From: Spartobacteria bacterium | Lineage (GTDB): Bacteria > Verrucomicrobiota > Verrucomicrobiia > Chthoniobacterales > UBA10450 | Assembly (NCBI GenBank): GCA_003134785.1 | Contig: PLCN01000002.1 | Coordinates: 219 to 64,218, forward strand | Length of the DNA: 64,000 nucleotides | Direction of reading: 5' to 3' | Part shown: piece by piece, positions 42,680-54,100 of the stretch | Position numbering within the stretch: position 1 is the first letter of the stretch | Layout: each line of letters opens with the position of its first letter | Translations under genes and position numbers: made by a program | The notes under the pieces: model-generated | The model's database searches: none | What the model saw: only the letters and a program-made list of their open reading frames with translations | What the model was told of the DNA's origin: nothing

Positions 42680-43153
42680 ATGATCGCATTACGTCCCATC
42701 ACAGCGGAGGACGATTTGTTCCTGGCCGCCGTGTATGCGAGCACGCGGGCGGAGGAGCTGGCGGTCACGGGCTGGAGCGATGAAGACAAGGCGGTTTTCT
42801 GCCGGAGGCAGTTCGATGCGCAGGCGGCGCATTACCGGGAAAACTATCCGGGCGCATCGTTTCAAGTAATCGAGCGCGACGGAGTTTCGATCGGACGATT
42901 GTATGTCGCGCGGTGGGAAAAAGAGATCCGCATCGTCGATATCGCACTGCTACCCGAACATCGCGGAACCGGCATCGGGACGAAACTATTGCGCGAGTTG
43001 CAGGAGGAGGCGCGGTCAGTCGGCAAGTCCCTCACGATCCACGTCGAGCGCTTCAATCCGGCGCTGCGGCTCTATGAGCGGCTCGGGTTCAAACAGGTGG
43101 AAGATAAAGGCGTGTATTTGCTGATGAGTTGGAACTGTAGCGGCGGTCTATGA
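42680..43153 (+). CDS. GNAT-family N-acetyltransferase
   Basis: The protein has 157 residues. IALRPITAEDDLFLAAVYAS opens the fold, IRIVDIALLPEHRGTGIGTK LL is the acetyl-CoA loop (R/Q-x-x-G-x-G/A), and HVERFNPALRLYERLGFKQV the last strand and helix. Small GNATs often accompany tail-collar trios in bacterial genomes, which suggests a shared locus. The last six codons and the stop (43135-43153, encoding NCSGGL*) belong to palindrome copy C, so the original end of the gene has been replaced. The fold is complete before that point, so activity is probably kept. Confidence 0.85.
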   Translation: MIALRPITAEDDLFLAAVYASTRAEELAVTGWSDEDKAVFCRRQFDAQAAHYRENYPGASFQVIERDGVSIGRLYVARWEKEIRIVDIALLPEHRGTGIGTKLLRELQEEARSVGKSLTIHVERFNPALRLYERLGFKQVEDKGVYLLMSWNCSGGL

Positions 43154-43204
43154 CCGTCGTCCCCGCTCCTGAATGCGGTCGGCGGTCATAGACCGCCGCT
43201 ACAG
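43135..43204. repeat. Palindromic repeat copy C, overlapping a gene end
   Basis: Arms ctgtagcggcggtctatgac and gtcatagaccgccgctacag, loop with cgtccccgctcctgaatgcg. The left arm reads in frame as Cys-Ser-Gly-Gly-Leu-stop and so terminates the GNAT gene. Confidence 0.85.
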
Positions 43205-43213
43205 GGGAGACTC

Positions 43214-43510
43214 TTAATTGAAGACCGCCTCAAACGTACTGTTGGATTGATCGCCGGCGATTTGGACCAGGAAAATTTCCATCTCACCGAGCTGCGCGTG
43301 GCTCATCTTGTAAATGCCCTGGGGCAAACGCAGCTGCGGCGCCCCGCGAAAGGTCAAGGCAAACGGCTCTCGCTCAGTGCCTGCTCCAGAACCCCACGGC
43401 CGCGCCTCAGAAAGTTGCAGGACCAGCCTCCCGCCGCTAGCGGCGATTTCGAAATCCTGATTGACGCAGGCGGCGAATTCCGAGCACTGGACTTTGGCGA
43501 GATCGAGCAT
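43214..43510 (-). CDS. DUF6916-like small protein
   Basis: The protein has 98 residues. CVNQDFEIAASGGRLVLQLS, REPFALTFRGAPQLRLPQGI YKMSHAQLGEMEIFLVQIAG and the end FEAVFN match the small DUF6916 family that typically accompanies MdpB-like tail-collar genes. The conserved features are the PF.L.FRG, LPQG.Y and LG.ME.FLVPI blocks. The function is unknown; a role together with the tail-collar trio is inferred from shared context. It is convergent with the GNAT gene, with palindrome C between them. Confidence 0.75.
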   Translation of the reverse strand: MLDLAKVQCSEFAACVNQDFEIAASGGRLVLQLSEARPWGSGAGTEREPFALTFRGAPQLRLPQGIYKMSHAQLGEMEIFLVQIAGDQSNSTFEAVFN

Positions 43511-43744
43511 GCCGCGACGCTACCAGACTTGGCCACAGATTAGCACGGATAAACACAGATTGGATCGGATCAGGAATTTTTTAACCGCGGATGACACGGA
43601 TGACTCGGATGGGGGATCGGAAGCGAGGGTGGAAGATTGAGGATTGAGGGTAGTAAAAAGCTGCCTGCCATCCTCCATACTCTATCCTCGTTTGCTTCTT
43701 ATCGGAGTAATCCGCGGCTGCCGTTCCGTTCCTTCGTCCGTGTT

Positions 43745-43846
43745 TCATCTGTGTCCATCCGTGGCTGATTTTCTGCTCCTGAAATCGAAATCCTGATTGA
43801 CGCAGGCCGCGAATTCCGAGCACTGGACTTGGGCGAGATCGAGCAT
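43745..43846 (-). pseudogene. Duplicated 5' stub of the DUF6916-like gene
   Basis: A 33-codon frame begins MLDLAQVQCSEFAACVNQDF, identical to residues 1-20 of the protein at 43214-43510 except Lys6 to Gln, then runs into unrelated sequence (DFRSRKSATDGHR*). About 60 bases are nearly identical between the two places. The stub is too short to fold. Confidence 0.7.
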
Positions 43847-43901
43847 GGGATGATGGTAGCGGATTCAGCCACGGATGAACACCGATTAGACACGGACTGG
43901 A

Positions 43902-43967
43902 CTGTAGCGGCGGTCTATGACCGCCGTTTTCGAACAGGCTTTCGGCGGTCATAGACCGCCGCTACAG
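43902..43967. repeat. Palindromic repeat copy D
   Basis: Arms ctgtagcggcggtctatgac and gtcatagaccgccgctacag, loop with cgccgttttcgaacaggctt. It lies between the DUF6916 stub and the following gene. Confidence 0.85.
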
Positions 43968-44052
43968 AAATCCGCCCCTGGCTTTCTTTCTACTCCGCTA
44001 AAAACATTCTTGACTCGGATGGCAGGAATATGGTCCAACACTCGCTGATCTA

Positions 44053-45066
44053 ATGGATTCCGATCGCCGTACTTTTCTTCGCGTCGGGTCAGTGTTGGTT
44101 TGCGGCAGTTTTTTCCGTCCGCAGGCTCTCTTCGCCTTGGAAATGGAAAAAGGTCCGGGCGTTCTCTCGTTCGATGCCGCGGAGCTGAAGTTGCTGGATT
44201 TCGTTTCGAGCTACAGCTCCGTCGCGCGGATCATGGGCGCCTCTGTTCTGGGCCGGATGCAACCGGACAGCGCCTGCGGACTGCACGTGCTCGTGCAAGT
44301 GGCGGATTTTCCACGGCTGGCCGATGCCATCTCGCGCGCGCCTTTCAAGAATATTTATTCCAAGGGGAACGCGATTTCTTTTTCCTCGCTCGGCAGCGCC
44401 GATATGATTGAGAATCTCTCGCCGGACGATTTCGCCGCGCGGCTGGCTGAGGTGGGCGCAAAAGACAAGATCGTTTTTGCCCACGACGCGATCAGCTATG
44501 ATCCGATCGCAAAAACCTTGGAGGATCCGTTCGGCGCCTTGAACGCCGGTGAGCTGAAGCTGATTCATATTCCCACGAAAACGCCCGCGGCGTTGGAGGT
44601 CGCCATGCGCGGAACCGCCGATGCGCGCGCCGCGAGATTGCCGGAAGGAGAGAGTTTCGCGAAATGGAAAGCGCAGTTGGTTAAATCCGAGGCGCATCCG
44701 AAAGCAGCGCAACCGGTCGCAACGGCTTTTGTACGAAAACTCCCGATGTTCGCCGCGCTGGCCGGCACGGAGGATGTGAAGAGCGCGCTCGGAACACCTC
44801 TTATTTCCAGCGCCATCAAGGGGGCGCTCGGATTGAAGAGCCGAAGCGTCATTGGCGAATTCGATCGGGTTCGCGCCATCTTCGGGCAGTCCTACTCCGA
44901 CGGCGCGGTCTGGCTTTACGTGATCCTCGGGAAGCAGGTGAAGAAGGACACGCGTGGCTGGATCGACCCGAATCTTTCGGAAGACGTCCACTGGCGCGAC
45001 GCCCGCACAAACGCCTGCCAGATCGAGGAGGCCTTCCAGTCGCCCGAACTGAAATCACAGGCCTGA
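44053..45066 (+). CDS. Secreted protein with twin-arginine-type leader, unknown function
   Basis: The protein has 337 residues. It begins MDSDRRTFLRVGSVLVCGSF FRPQALFALEM, where D-R-R-T-F-L-R is a Tat-like motif followed by a short hydrophobic stretch. The mature part is rich in Ala and charged residues, with ISFSSLGSADMIENLSPDDF, DKIVFAHDAISYDPIAKTL and VWLYVILGKQVKKDTRGWID. I do not recognise the family. It is followed after 99 bases by the giant secreted protein. They may be expressed together, but no shared domain is seen. Confidence 0.6.
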   Translation: MDSDRRTFLRVGSVLVCGSFFRPQALFALEMEKGPGVLSFDAAELKLLDFVSSYSSVARIMGASVLGRMQPDSACGLHVLVQVADFPRLADAISRAPFKNIYSKGNAISFSSLGSADMIENLSPDDFAARLAEVGAKDKIVFAHDAISYDPIAKTLEDPFGALNAGELKLIHIPTKTPAALEVAMRGTADARAARLPEGESFAKWKAQLVKSEAHPKAAQPVATAFVRKLPMFAALAGTEDVKSALGTPLISSAIKGALGLKSRSVIGEFDRVRAIFGQSYSDGAVWLYVILGKQVKKDTRGWIDPNLSEDVHWRDARTNACQIEEAFQSPELKSQA

Positions 45067-45165
45067 ATTTATTTGGTAACAACCCAATAATTAATCTGGA
45101 CACGTTTCCGCATTCCCTTTAAAAACTACGCCGACCGGTTCCCAAACTGCTCATACCACGTCCCC

Positions 45166-48100
45166 TTGAAAACTCACCCGCTCTCCCCGCTTATCGTGCT
45201 TAAGCCGAACTTCCTTAGAATCGTTCGCCATTGTTTCCTAGCCTGCGCGCTACTCTGGACCACCGCCGGATCCGGGTGGGCCGTCGCTCCAACGGTGACT
45301 GCCAGTTTGAACGACGCATTTCCGAATCACAGCAACGGCGGCTTCGCGTTGCAGGGCGATAACATTACTTACACGCTCACAATCGGGGCCGGCGGCGTGC
45401 CGATAACGAACGTAACTTTCAACCCCAATAGCCCGACTAACCCCACGTCGACGTTCACGACCGACGTGGCGGGATCGCTCGCCGCCTCGCCTGTCGGCAT
45501 TGATGACACCTACCCGCAGACCGTGATCGGCAATGTCTCGATCAATTCCGCGAACATTCCGTACAGCGTCGTAACCAATGATTATTTAGGCCTAAATCCC
45601 ACGGCGACGATCGATTTGGTGCAGGCGGTGTCGACCGTGGTGACCAACACGATCACGGCAACCACCGCGCAGGGTGGCACCGTCGTGATGACCGTTTCCG
45701 GCGCAGGCATGGGACAGTTTACCTACAATCCGCCAGCGGGCTTTCGTGGGCCAAACGACACCTTCACGTATCGGCTCACTGATAACGCCAATGCGGCGAG
45801 CGCGGCCTCGAACCGCACTGCCACCGTGACGATCCCGATCAGCGGCATGGTTTGGTTTATCAATAACGCGGCGGGGGCCGGCGATGGAAGGCTCTCCTCG
45901 CCGTTCAACACGCTGGCCGCATTCCAGGCGGTGAATGACGGCACCGGCAACCACCCCGCGGCCAACGACAACATCTTCATCTACGAAAGCGCCACCGCTT
46001 ATGCCGGACCGGTTACGTTGTTGAGCGGACAAAAATTGATTGGGCAGGATGCGACCGCGAGTCTTTCAACAATCACTGGCCTGAATCTGCCTACGGGCAG
46101 CGCCTCGTTCCCGGCGATGAATAGCGGGAACGGGACTGTGACGAATCTCGGCGGGACAGTAACGCTGAATACGAATACGACCGTGCGTGGCCTCAGCATC
46201 AACTCCACAACCAGTACCGGCATGACCGACCCGGCCGGTGCGATCACCGGCGTGAATGTCAGCGAGGTGGATATTACGACGACAACCGGCACAGCCGTTA
46301 GTTTTTCGAGTATTGGGGGAACGCTTAGCTTTGATGGGTTGACGACGACGGGCGGAACAGGCGCAAGCCTCACAGGCAGCAACGGCAGTGCGACCTTCAA
46401 CTTTACAGGCGTGTCGATCAGTTCGGGCGCTAACGCAGGTTTCGCCGCCACTGGTGGCGGCACTCTCAACATCACCGGAGCTGCTAATACGATCACTTCG
46501 ACTACCGGAACAGGCCTGAACATTACGAGCACAACCATCGGTGCCAATGGCGTGACGTTTAAGAGCATTACGTCCAATGGGGCCGTCAATGGCATCGTGC
46601 TCAACGGCACTGGCGCGAACGCTTTCACGGTCACCGGCGATAATAATGGCAGCACCAACAACGGCTCGGGTGGAACGATCCAGAACACAACCGCCGAAGG
46701 CATTCTTACCAATTCAACCGGAACCATCAGCCTTGGCTACCTAAACGTCAGCAACAGCGGCACGAAGGGTATCAGCGTGACCGGTTCCACCGGCTTCACG
46801 CTCGACCACAGCAACGTGACGGACAGTGCCGGAAACGGAACCAATGGCGGCACGACCGACGAAGGTGTCAACCTGATCAACAACACCGGGACAATCACTC
46901 TGTCGAACGACGTCGTGGATTCTGCCCCGAACAATCAGGTCAACGTCGACAACAACAACACCAACCTGACTGCCATCAACGCGAGCAATTCGACGTTCAA
47001 GTGCACTGCCGGCAGAGCCTGCGATCCGTCGGGGTCCGTAGGCGGGAACGCTTTCCTCGTGCAGATCCGCGGCACGTCGGTGCTGACCTCAGCAAATGTG
47101 CAGAGCTGCACGTTTACTGGCGTGCGCGGCACTGGTCTCCAGGTTTCCGCCGTCGATACGGCGACCATCGGTTCATCGAGCCTTGGCGTGATTACCGCGC
47201 CTGCCGCGAGTCATAGCTTCGTCGTCCAGAACAGCACATTCGGCAATAATAACGCCGGCATGGATTTCGACCAGGGCCAGCATTCGAACAACACGTTCCA
47301 AATCCTCAACAACACACTCACCTTTCACAAATCTTCCTCCATCAACGCTCAAGCAAATGCGGGAGTCGGCTTCAGCGGCTCGATTACCGGCAATATCAAC
47401 GGCAATCAGATCGGTACGCAGGGCACCAAGGACTCTGGTTCCAACTCGAACGGCGCCGGCGTCCGTTTGATCGCTCAAGGCGATTCCACGCAAGCCTACT
47501 TCACGGTCGATAGTAACCAAATCCGCGAAGTGCCGAATTCTGACGTCATCATCGCGTTCAGCCAGAACGGCGCCACGCCAAACACAGGAGGCACGCTCCC
47601 GGCGCGTCGCTTCAAGATCACCAACAACATTCTTCCGCAGCCGAGCGGCACGAACCAGAGCATCGGTTGCGGCGCCGGCGTCCCGTGCGGAGCGGCCGAC
47701 GGCAACATCTTCGTTTATGCGGACGAAAACAACACGAACTGCGCATTGATCACCGGCAACACTGTCTTTGACGCGACCACGATGAACGGCTCCTGGGATG
47801 TTTACCTCGCGGCGCGCACAGGCCCTCCGGCCGGCGCTGCGATAACCGTCCAGACCGGGGCAAACGGCGGCAACTCGGCTGCTGCGATTGCCTTCATCAA
47901 TGCCAACAACACTCTGAACGGCGCGAACAAGAGTCACGATGAGGGTGGAAACGTGACCACAGTGGCCAGTTGCGGATCCTTCCCGCCGCTCATGTTCACT
48001 CCGGGCGGAGTCGAGAAGGCCGACGTAAAGCCGGTCGACTTGGCGACGCGAACATTCGTCCCCAGGTTGGATCCCGTCATTGCGCCTGAGACGAAGCCAG

Positions 48101-51100
48101 TGATTACAGTTAAGGCTCCTTCGGTTGCGCCGGTCTCATCGGGATTACTGACTCAGAGCAGTCTTGACTCGGTTGTTACAGCCGCCACGACGCGCTGGGA
48201 GAAGACCGGCTTGACGACTGATCAGGTCGCAACGTTACGCAAGCTTCAATTCGAAGTAGCTGATCTGCCGGACCTGCGGTTAGGGGAAGCGGACGGCAAT
48301 CGCATTCGTGTAAGCAAGAACGCGGGCGGCAACGGCTGGTTCATTGATGCGAAGGGGGACAGCGATGCGCTCTTCACTAAGGATATTTCAGGCAGCCGCC
48401 GTTACACCGATCCGGCTAACGCGCCGGCGGGTCGAATCGATCTGCTTACCGCGACCATGCACGAGATGGGTCACGCCCTTGGCCTGAACGATTCCTACCT
48501 GCAACAGGATCGCGACAGCCTCATGTATGGTTACCTGACCAAAGGCGAGCGCCGCTTGCCCGCGAAAGACCAGGCGAAAGGCGCAACGCCTCCTACAGGC
48601 GGCGAGATGCACTTCCTTTCTTCGACGCTGAATGTCGGCACGCTGCCTAACGGCAAGAGCGTGGTCATTACCTACGTGGTCACGATCAAGAATCCTGTCC
48701 CCGCCGGCACGACGCAGATCGTTAGCCAGGGAACGGTAACCGCCGACGGAGGCATCAGTGTCCTGACCGATGATCCCACTCCCCCGGGCGCTACCGATCC
48801 GACAGTCACGCCGCTGGGCATTCCGCCAGCCATCGTCACCAACCCAACCAACCAGGCAACCGATGTGACGAAGAACGCGTCCTTTACCGCCAGCGCCAGC
48901 GGTAACCCCGCTCCGACGGTCCAATGGTTCGTCCATAAGACCACCGATGGCGTCGGCGTATTCAATCAAGTTGCCGGAGCTACTTCGAACACGCTTAATG
49001 TGACCAACGCAGCTGCCACCGACAACGGCAACGTCTATCACGCCGTCTATACGAATTCGATCAGTACCGCGACGACGACTGACGCGACCTTGACCGTCAA
49101 TCCATTGCCGACGGTGAGCCCGACTACTTTGCCGGACAGCACGGTCGGAGTTCTCTACAACCAGACGATTACTGCCAGCGATGGCACGGGCAACAAGACG
49201 ATGAACGTCACGAACTACACGACGACCACCGGGCTTGGAGCGCCGACGGCGTCGCCTAACACGCTAACCTTCAACTCTACGCCTACAAGCGCCGGGACCG
49301 TGAGCTTCGACCTGGTCGCGACTGATACCGTCAGCGGCAGCAGTCCGTCGCAGCATTACTCGTTCGTTATCAACCCGGCTGTCACCGTAAGTCCGACCTC
49401 ATTGCCCGACAGCACCGTCGGTGTCGCTTATAACCAGGTTATAACCGCGAGCGGCGGGACCGGGAGTAAGACAATGAACGTCACTAACTACCTCGACAGT
49501 GGAACCGGGCTGACAGCGCCTGTGGTATCCGCCAATACAGTAACCTTCAATTCCACGCCGACCGCGGCGGGAACCGTCAGCTTCGACCTGGTCGCCACAG
49601 ACACCGTCGGCGCTTCAAGCGTATCGCAACATTACTCCTTCACGATCAATGCTGCGGTAACTGTTAGTCCGACCTCTCTGCCGAACGCAAATGTCAACGT
49701 CAACTATACCCAGTCAATCACAGCCTCTGGTGGGACGGGTAACAAGACGATGAGCGTCACGAACTATACCGATAACGGGCCTACGGGTCTGGCTGCCCCC
49801 TCTACGTCAGCCAACACGGTAACATTCAATTCCACGCCGACCGCTACGGGAACCGTCAGCTTTGATTTGACGGCGACAGATACGGCGGGTGCGACCGCCA
49901 GCCAACATTATACCATTACGGTAATTCCCCAGTGCGATAATCCTGCGGTAGTCACAAAGTTGGTTGACGATGGCTCTGCCGGCACGCTGCGTTACGCGCT
50001 TAGTCATGTCTGCGACGGCGGCACGGTTACCTTCCAGGCCGGCCTCACCGGCACGATCACGCTGGCCAGCGCCGACCTTCTCGTGGATAGGAATGTTACG
50101 ATCGCCGGGCCGGGCGCGAATGTTCTCACCGTCGCGGGCAACAACACCTTCAGATTGGTGAACGTAACCCTGCCGGCTGCCGGCACGGCAACCATCCAGG
50201 GTCTGTCATTCACGGGAGGCAGGGCCGATCCGGGCGGCGCCGGCACGAACGGCGGCGCGATCGAGTTCAACAACGTAGGGACGCTCAATCTAAATAACTG
50301 CGAATTTTTTGCCAACTCCATGGCGGGTTCATCCGGGGATGTCATCTTTACCAACGCAGCGGCCAAGTTGAATGTAAGCGGCTGCACGTTCCGAAATAAT
50401 ACGACGAACACCGCTATCCACCTCGGCAGCACGCCTGCGACCGTCGTTAATTCCACCATTTCAAATAACACTGGCCTGGCGATGCTCGTCGATGGTGGCC
50501 CAGCGGTGGGCGTGACTAATTGTACCATCGCGAATAATGGAACGGGCGGCATTGGCCTAGACGTTGGCGGCGGCGGCACTGTGACGCTCACGAACACCAT
50601 CCTGAGTCAGAACAATGGAAAGGACCTGACCCGAACTGCCGGGGATTGCACCGGGAACCAGAAGTTTAATTCGGGCGGTCACAACCTGATTGACGACGCC
50701 TCGAGCTCGAACCTCTGCAACAGTCCTCAACCGGGTGATCTACTCGGTTCGACGTTTGACCCGCAGCTGGGTCCGCTGGCGAACAATGGCGGTCCTACTC
50801 AGACTCGCGTGCCGGCAATCACCAGCCCCGTCATCGATGCGGGCGATAACACCGCAGTCGTCAATCCTCCGTTTAGCGGACCTCCATTCACCGATCAGCG
50901 CGGCTTCACTCGCATCGTCGATGGACCTGATGCGGACGCGACTGCGACGGTCGATATGGGCGCGGTCGAAGCGAACTACACGATCGCCGCTACGGCTGGC
51001 ACACCGCAAAGCGCTGTAGTTGGAACGGCTTTTGCCAATCCGCTGCAAGCGACCGTGTCAGAATCGGGCAATCCTATCAGCGGTGTCTCGGTTACCTTTA

Positions 51101-54100
51101 CGGCACCGGGCAGCGAACCCACTGCCACTCTGTCGGGAACTAACCCGGCGACCACGGATGCGAGCGGCAACGCCACGATCAATGCTACCGCGAGTAACAC
51201 GGTGGGCGGTCCTTATACAGTTACCGCGACCGCGACTGGTTATAACGGCTCAGCGAACTTCTCGCTGACTAATACAGCGGGGCCGGCTACTCACTTTAGC
51301 GTGGCCGCGCCGGCAAGTTCGACCGCCGGCTCGCCGTTCACCATCACGGTGACGGCCCTTGATGCCGCGGGTAACACCGATACGAACTACGTTGGCACGG
51401 CCCATTTCACCAAGACCGACGCAGGCGCTGGCTCGGCGGTGCCTGTGGATTATACGTTTACGCTGGGCGACGCCGGCACACGCACGTTCACAAACGGCGT
51501 GACCTTTGTGACCGCAGGGATTCAAAGGGTGACGGCCACCGACACCGCGACTAGCTCAATTACCGGCGGCGCGAATGTTGGGGTGAGTGCGGCCAACGCG
51601 ACGCACTTGGCGGTCGGTGCACCTGCCAGCGCGACGGCGGCAGTTGGATTTAACTTTGGCGTCACGGCGCTGGACCAGTTCAATAACACGGCTACCGGGT
51701 ATACAGGCACGGTCCACTTCACGAGCACGGATGGGGCGGCGAGCCTGCCGAGTGATTACACCTTCACCGTCGCCAATGCCGGGGCTCAAGTCTTCAGCGC
51801 CACCTTGAATACGGTCGGTAACCAGACGATTACAGCGACCGATACCGTTACCAACACCATTAACGGCACGAGCAGCAACATCTCGGTTTCGCCTGGGGCG
51901 GCGACCCACTTTGCGGTGAGTGCGCCGGCGAGCGCGACAGCGGGCACTGCGTTTAACTTCACGGTGACCGCGCTCGACTCCGCTAATAAGGTCGCGACTG
52001 GTTACCTTGGCACCGCCAAGTTCACCAGCACCGATGGGCAGGCCGTGTTGCCGGCTAACTACCAGTTTGTGGCTGGAGATAATGGAGCGCACATCTTCAG
52101 TGCTACCCTAAAGACTTCGGGCAACCAGACCATTACCGCGACCGATACAGTCAATAGCTCGGTCACTGGGGTCAGCAATCCTGTAACGGTGAGTGCTACG
52201 GCAGCGACGCATTACACGGTGAGCGCGCCCTCCAATGCGACCGCCGGCACTGCCTTCAATTTCACGGTCACCGCGCAGGATCAGTTCAACAATACCGCGA
52301 CGGGCTATGCCGGCACGGTCCATTTCACGAGCAGCGATGGAGCGGCGACGTTGCCAGCCGACAGTACGCTGACCAACGGCACTGGAACGTTCAGTGCCAC
52401 ACTCAAAACAGCGGGCACTCTGATACAACCGGTTCAGACGATCACTGCCACTGACACGGCAGATAATTCCATTACCGGTACCAGCAACACGATCAAGGTG
52501 AGTGCCGCTGCAGCCACGCATTACACCGTGAGCGCACCGGCGAGCGCGACTGCGGGAAGCGCATTCAACTTCAGTGTGACCGCGCTCGATCAATTCAACA
52601 ATACCGCCACCGGTTATGCCGGAACGATCCATTTCACGAGCAGTGATGGGCAAGCGGTGTTGCCATCTGACAGCACATTGACCAACAACGGCGTTGGAAC
52701 ATTCAGCGCCACGCTGAAGACGGCGGGGAACCAGACGATTACGGCTAAAGACACAGCGAACAGTTCCATCACTGGCACGAGTAATACGATCGCGGTCAGC
52801 GCTGCATCAGCCACGCATTACAGCGTGAGCGCGCCCTCCAGTGCGACCGCCGGCACTGCCTTCAATTTCACGGTTACGGCGCAGGATCAATTCAACAATA
52901 CCGCGACGGGCTATGCCGGCACGGTGCATTTTACCAGCAGCGATGGCAGCGCGGTCCTGCCGGCGAATAGCACATTGACCAACGGGACAGGCACCTTCAG
53001 CGCAACGCTCAAGACCTCGGGCAACCAGACCATTACCGCGACCGATACAGTCAATAGCTCGGTCACTGGGGTCAGCAATCCTGTAACGGTGAGTGCTACG
53101 GCAGCGACGCATTACACGGTGGTCGCGCCCGCCGGTGCGACCGAGAACGTGTCCTTTAACTTCACGGTCACGGCCTTGGATCAGTTTAATAACACGGCGA
53201 CGGGCTACAGCGGCACGGTTCACTTTACCAGCACTGACGTCAGCTCGACCTTGCCAGCTAACAGCACGCTAACGAGCGGAGTGGGGACATTCCCTGCTAC
53301 GCTGCGCACGCCCGGCAACCGAACGATTAGCGCCACCGATACAGTCAACGGGACAATTATTGGAACGTCTAATACAATTGTGGTCGGTGCGGCGACCGTT
53401 ACTCACTTTAGCGTAACTGCTCCCGCCAGTGCGACCGCGGGCACCGCCTTCAACTTCACGGTGACCGCCTTGGATGCCGGCAATAGCACTGTGGCGAGCT
53501 ATGCGGGCACGGTGCATTTCACCAGCAGCGATGGAAACGCGGTCCTGCCGGCGAATAGCACGCTGACCAACGGGACACGCACCTTCAGCGCAACGCTCAA
53601 GACCTCCGGCAACCAGACGATCACCGCCACGGACACCGCCAATAACACGATAACCGGAACGAGCGGGCAGGTCGCAGTGAGCGCGGCGGCGGCGACGCAC
53701 TTCCTGGTGGTCGCGCCCGCCGGTGTGACCAAGAGCGTGGCCTTCAATTTCACCGTCACAGCGCAGGATCAATTTAATAACACGGCGACTGGTTATGCCG
53801 GTACGATTCATTTTACCAGCACCGATGGCGCCGCAACCTTGCCAGCTAACAGCACCTTGACCAGCGGCGCGGGTAACTTCAGCGCCATGCTTAATACTGT
53901 GGGCAATCAAACCATTACGGCCACGGATACTATTACGAACGCAATTGCCGGAACGTCTAATACGATTGCGGTAAGTGCGGCGCCTACGCCAACGCCTACA
54001 CCGACACCTACCGCCACGCCCACGCCTGCGCCAACAGCTACACCTGTTCCTACCGCTACACCCACAGCGACGCCTGCATCTACCGCTACGCCCACACCTA

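Larger units (their letters stand above)
43511..44052. other. Repeat-rich intergenic stretch
   Basis: It holds several low-complexity motifs of the ccacggatgaacaccgatta and aaccgcggatgacacggatg kinds, a 5' fragment duplicate of the DUF6916-like gene (43745-43846) and palindrome copy D. No intact gene seen. Confidence 0.6.

Noticed and set aside
46000-48965. Long minus-strand open frames inside the giant gene
   Set aside because: Shadow frames arising from repetitive Thr/Gly/Asn codons; they have no ribosome sites and no domains.
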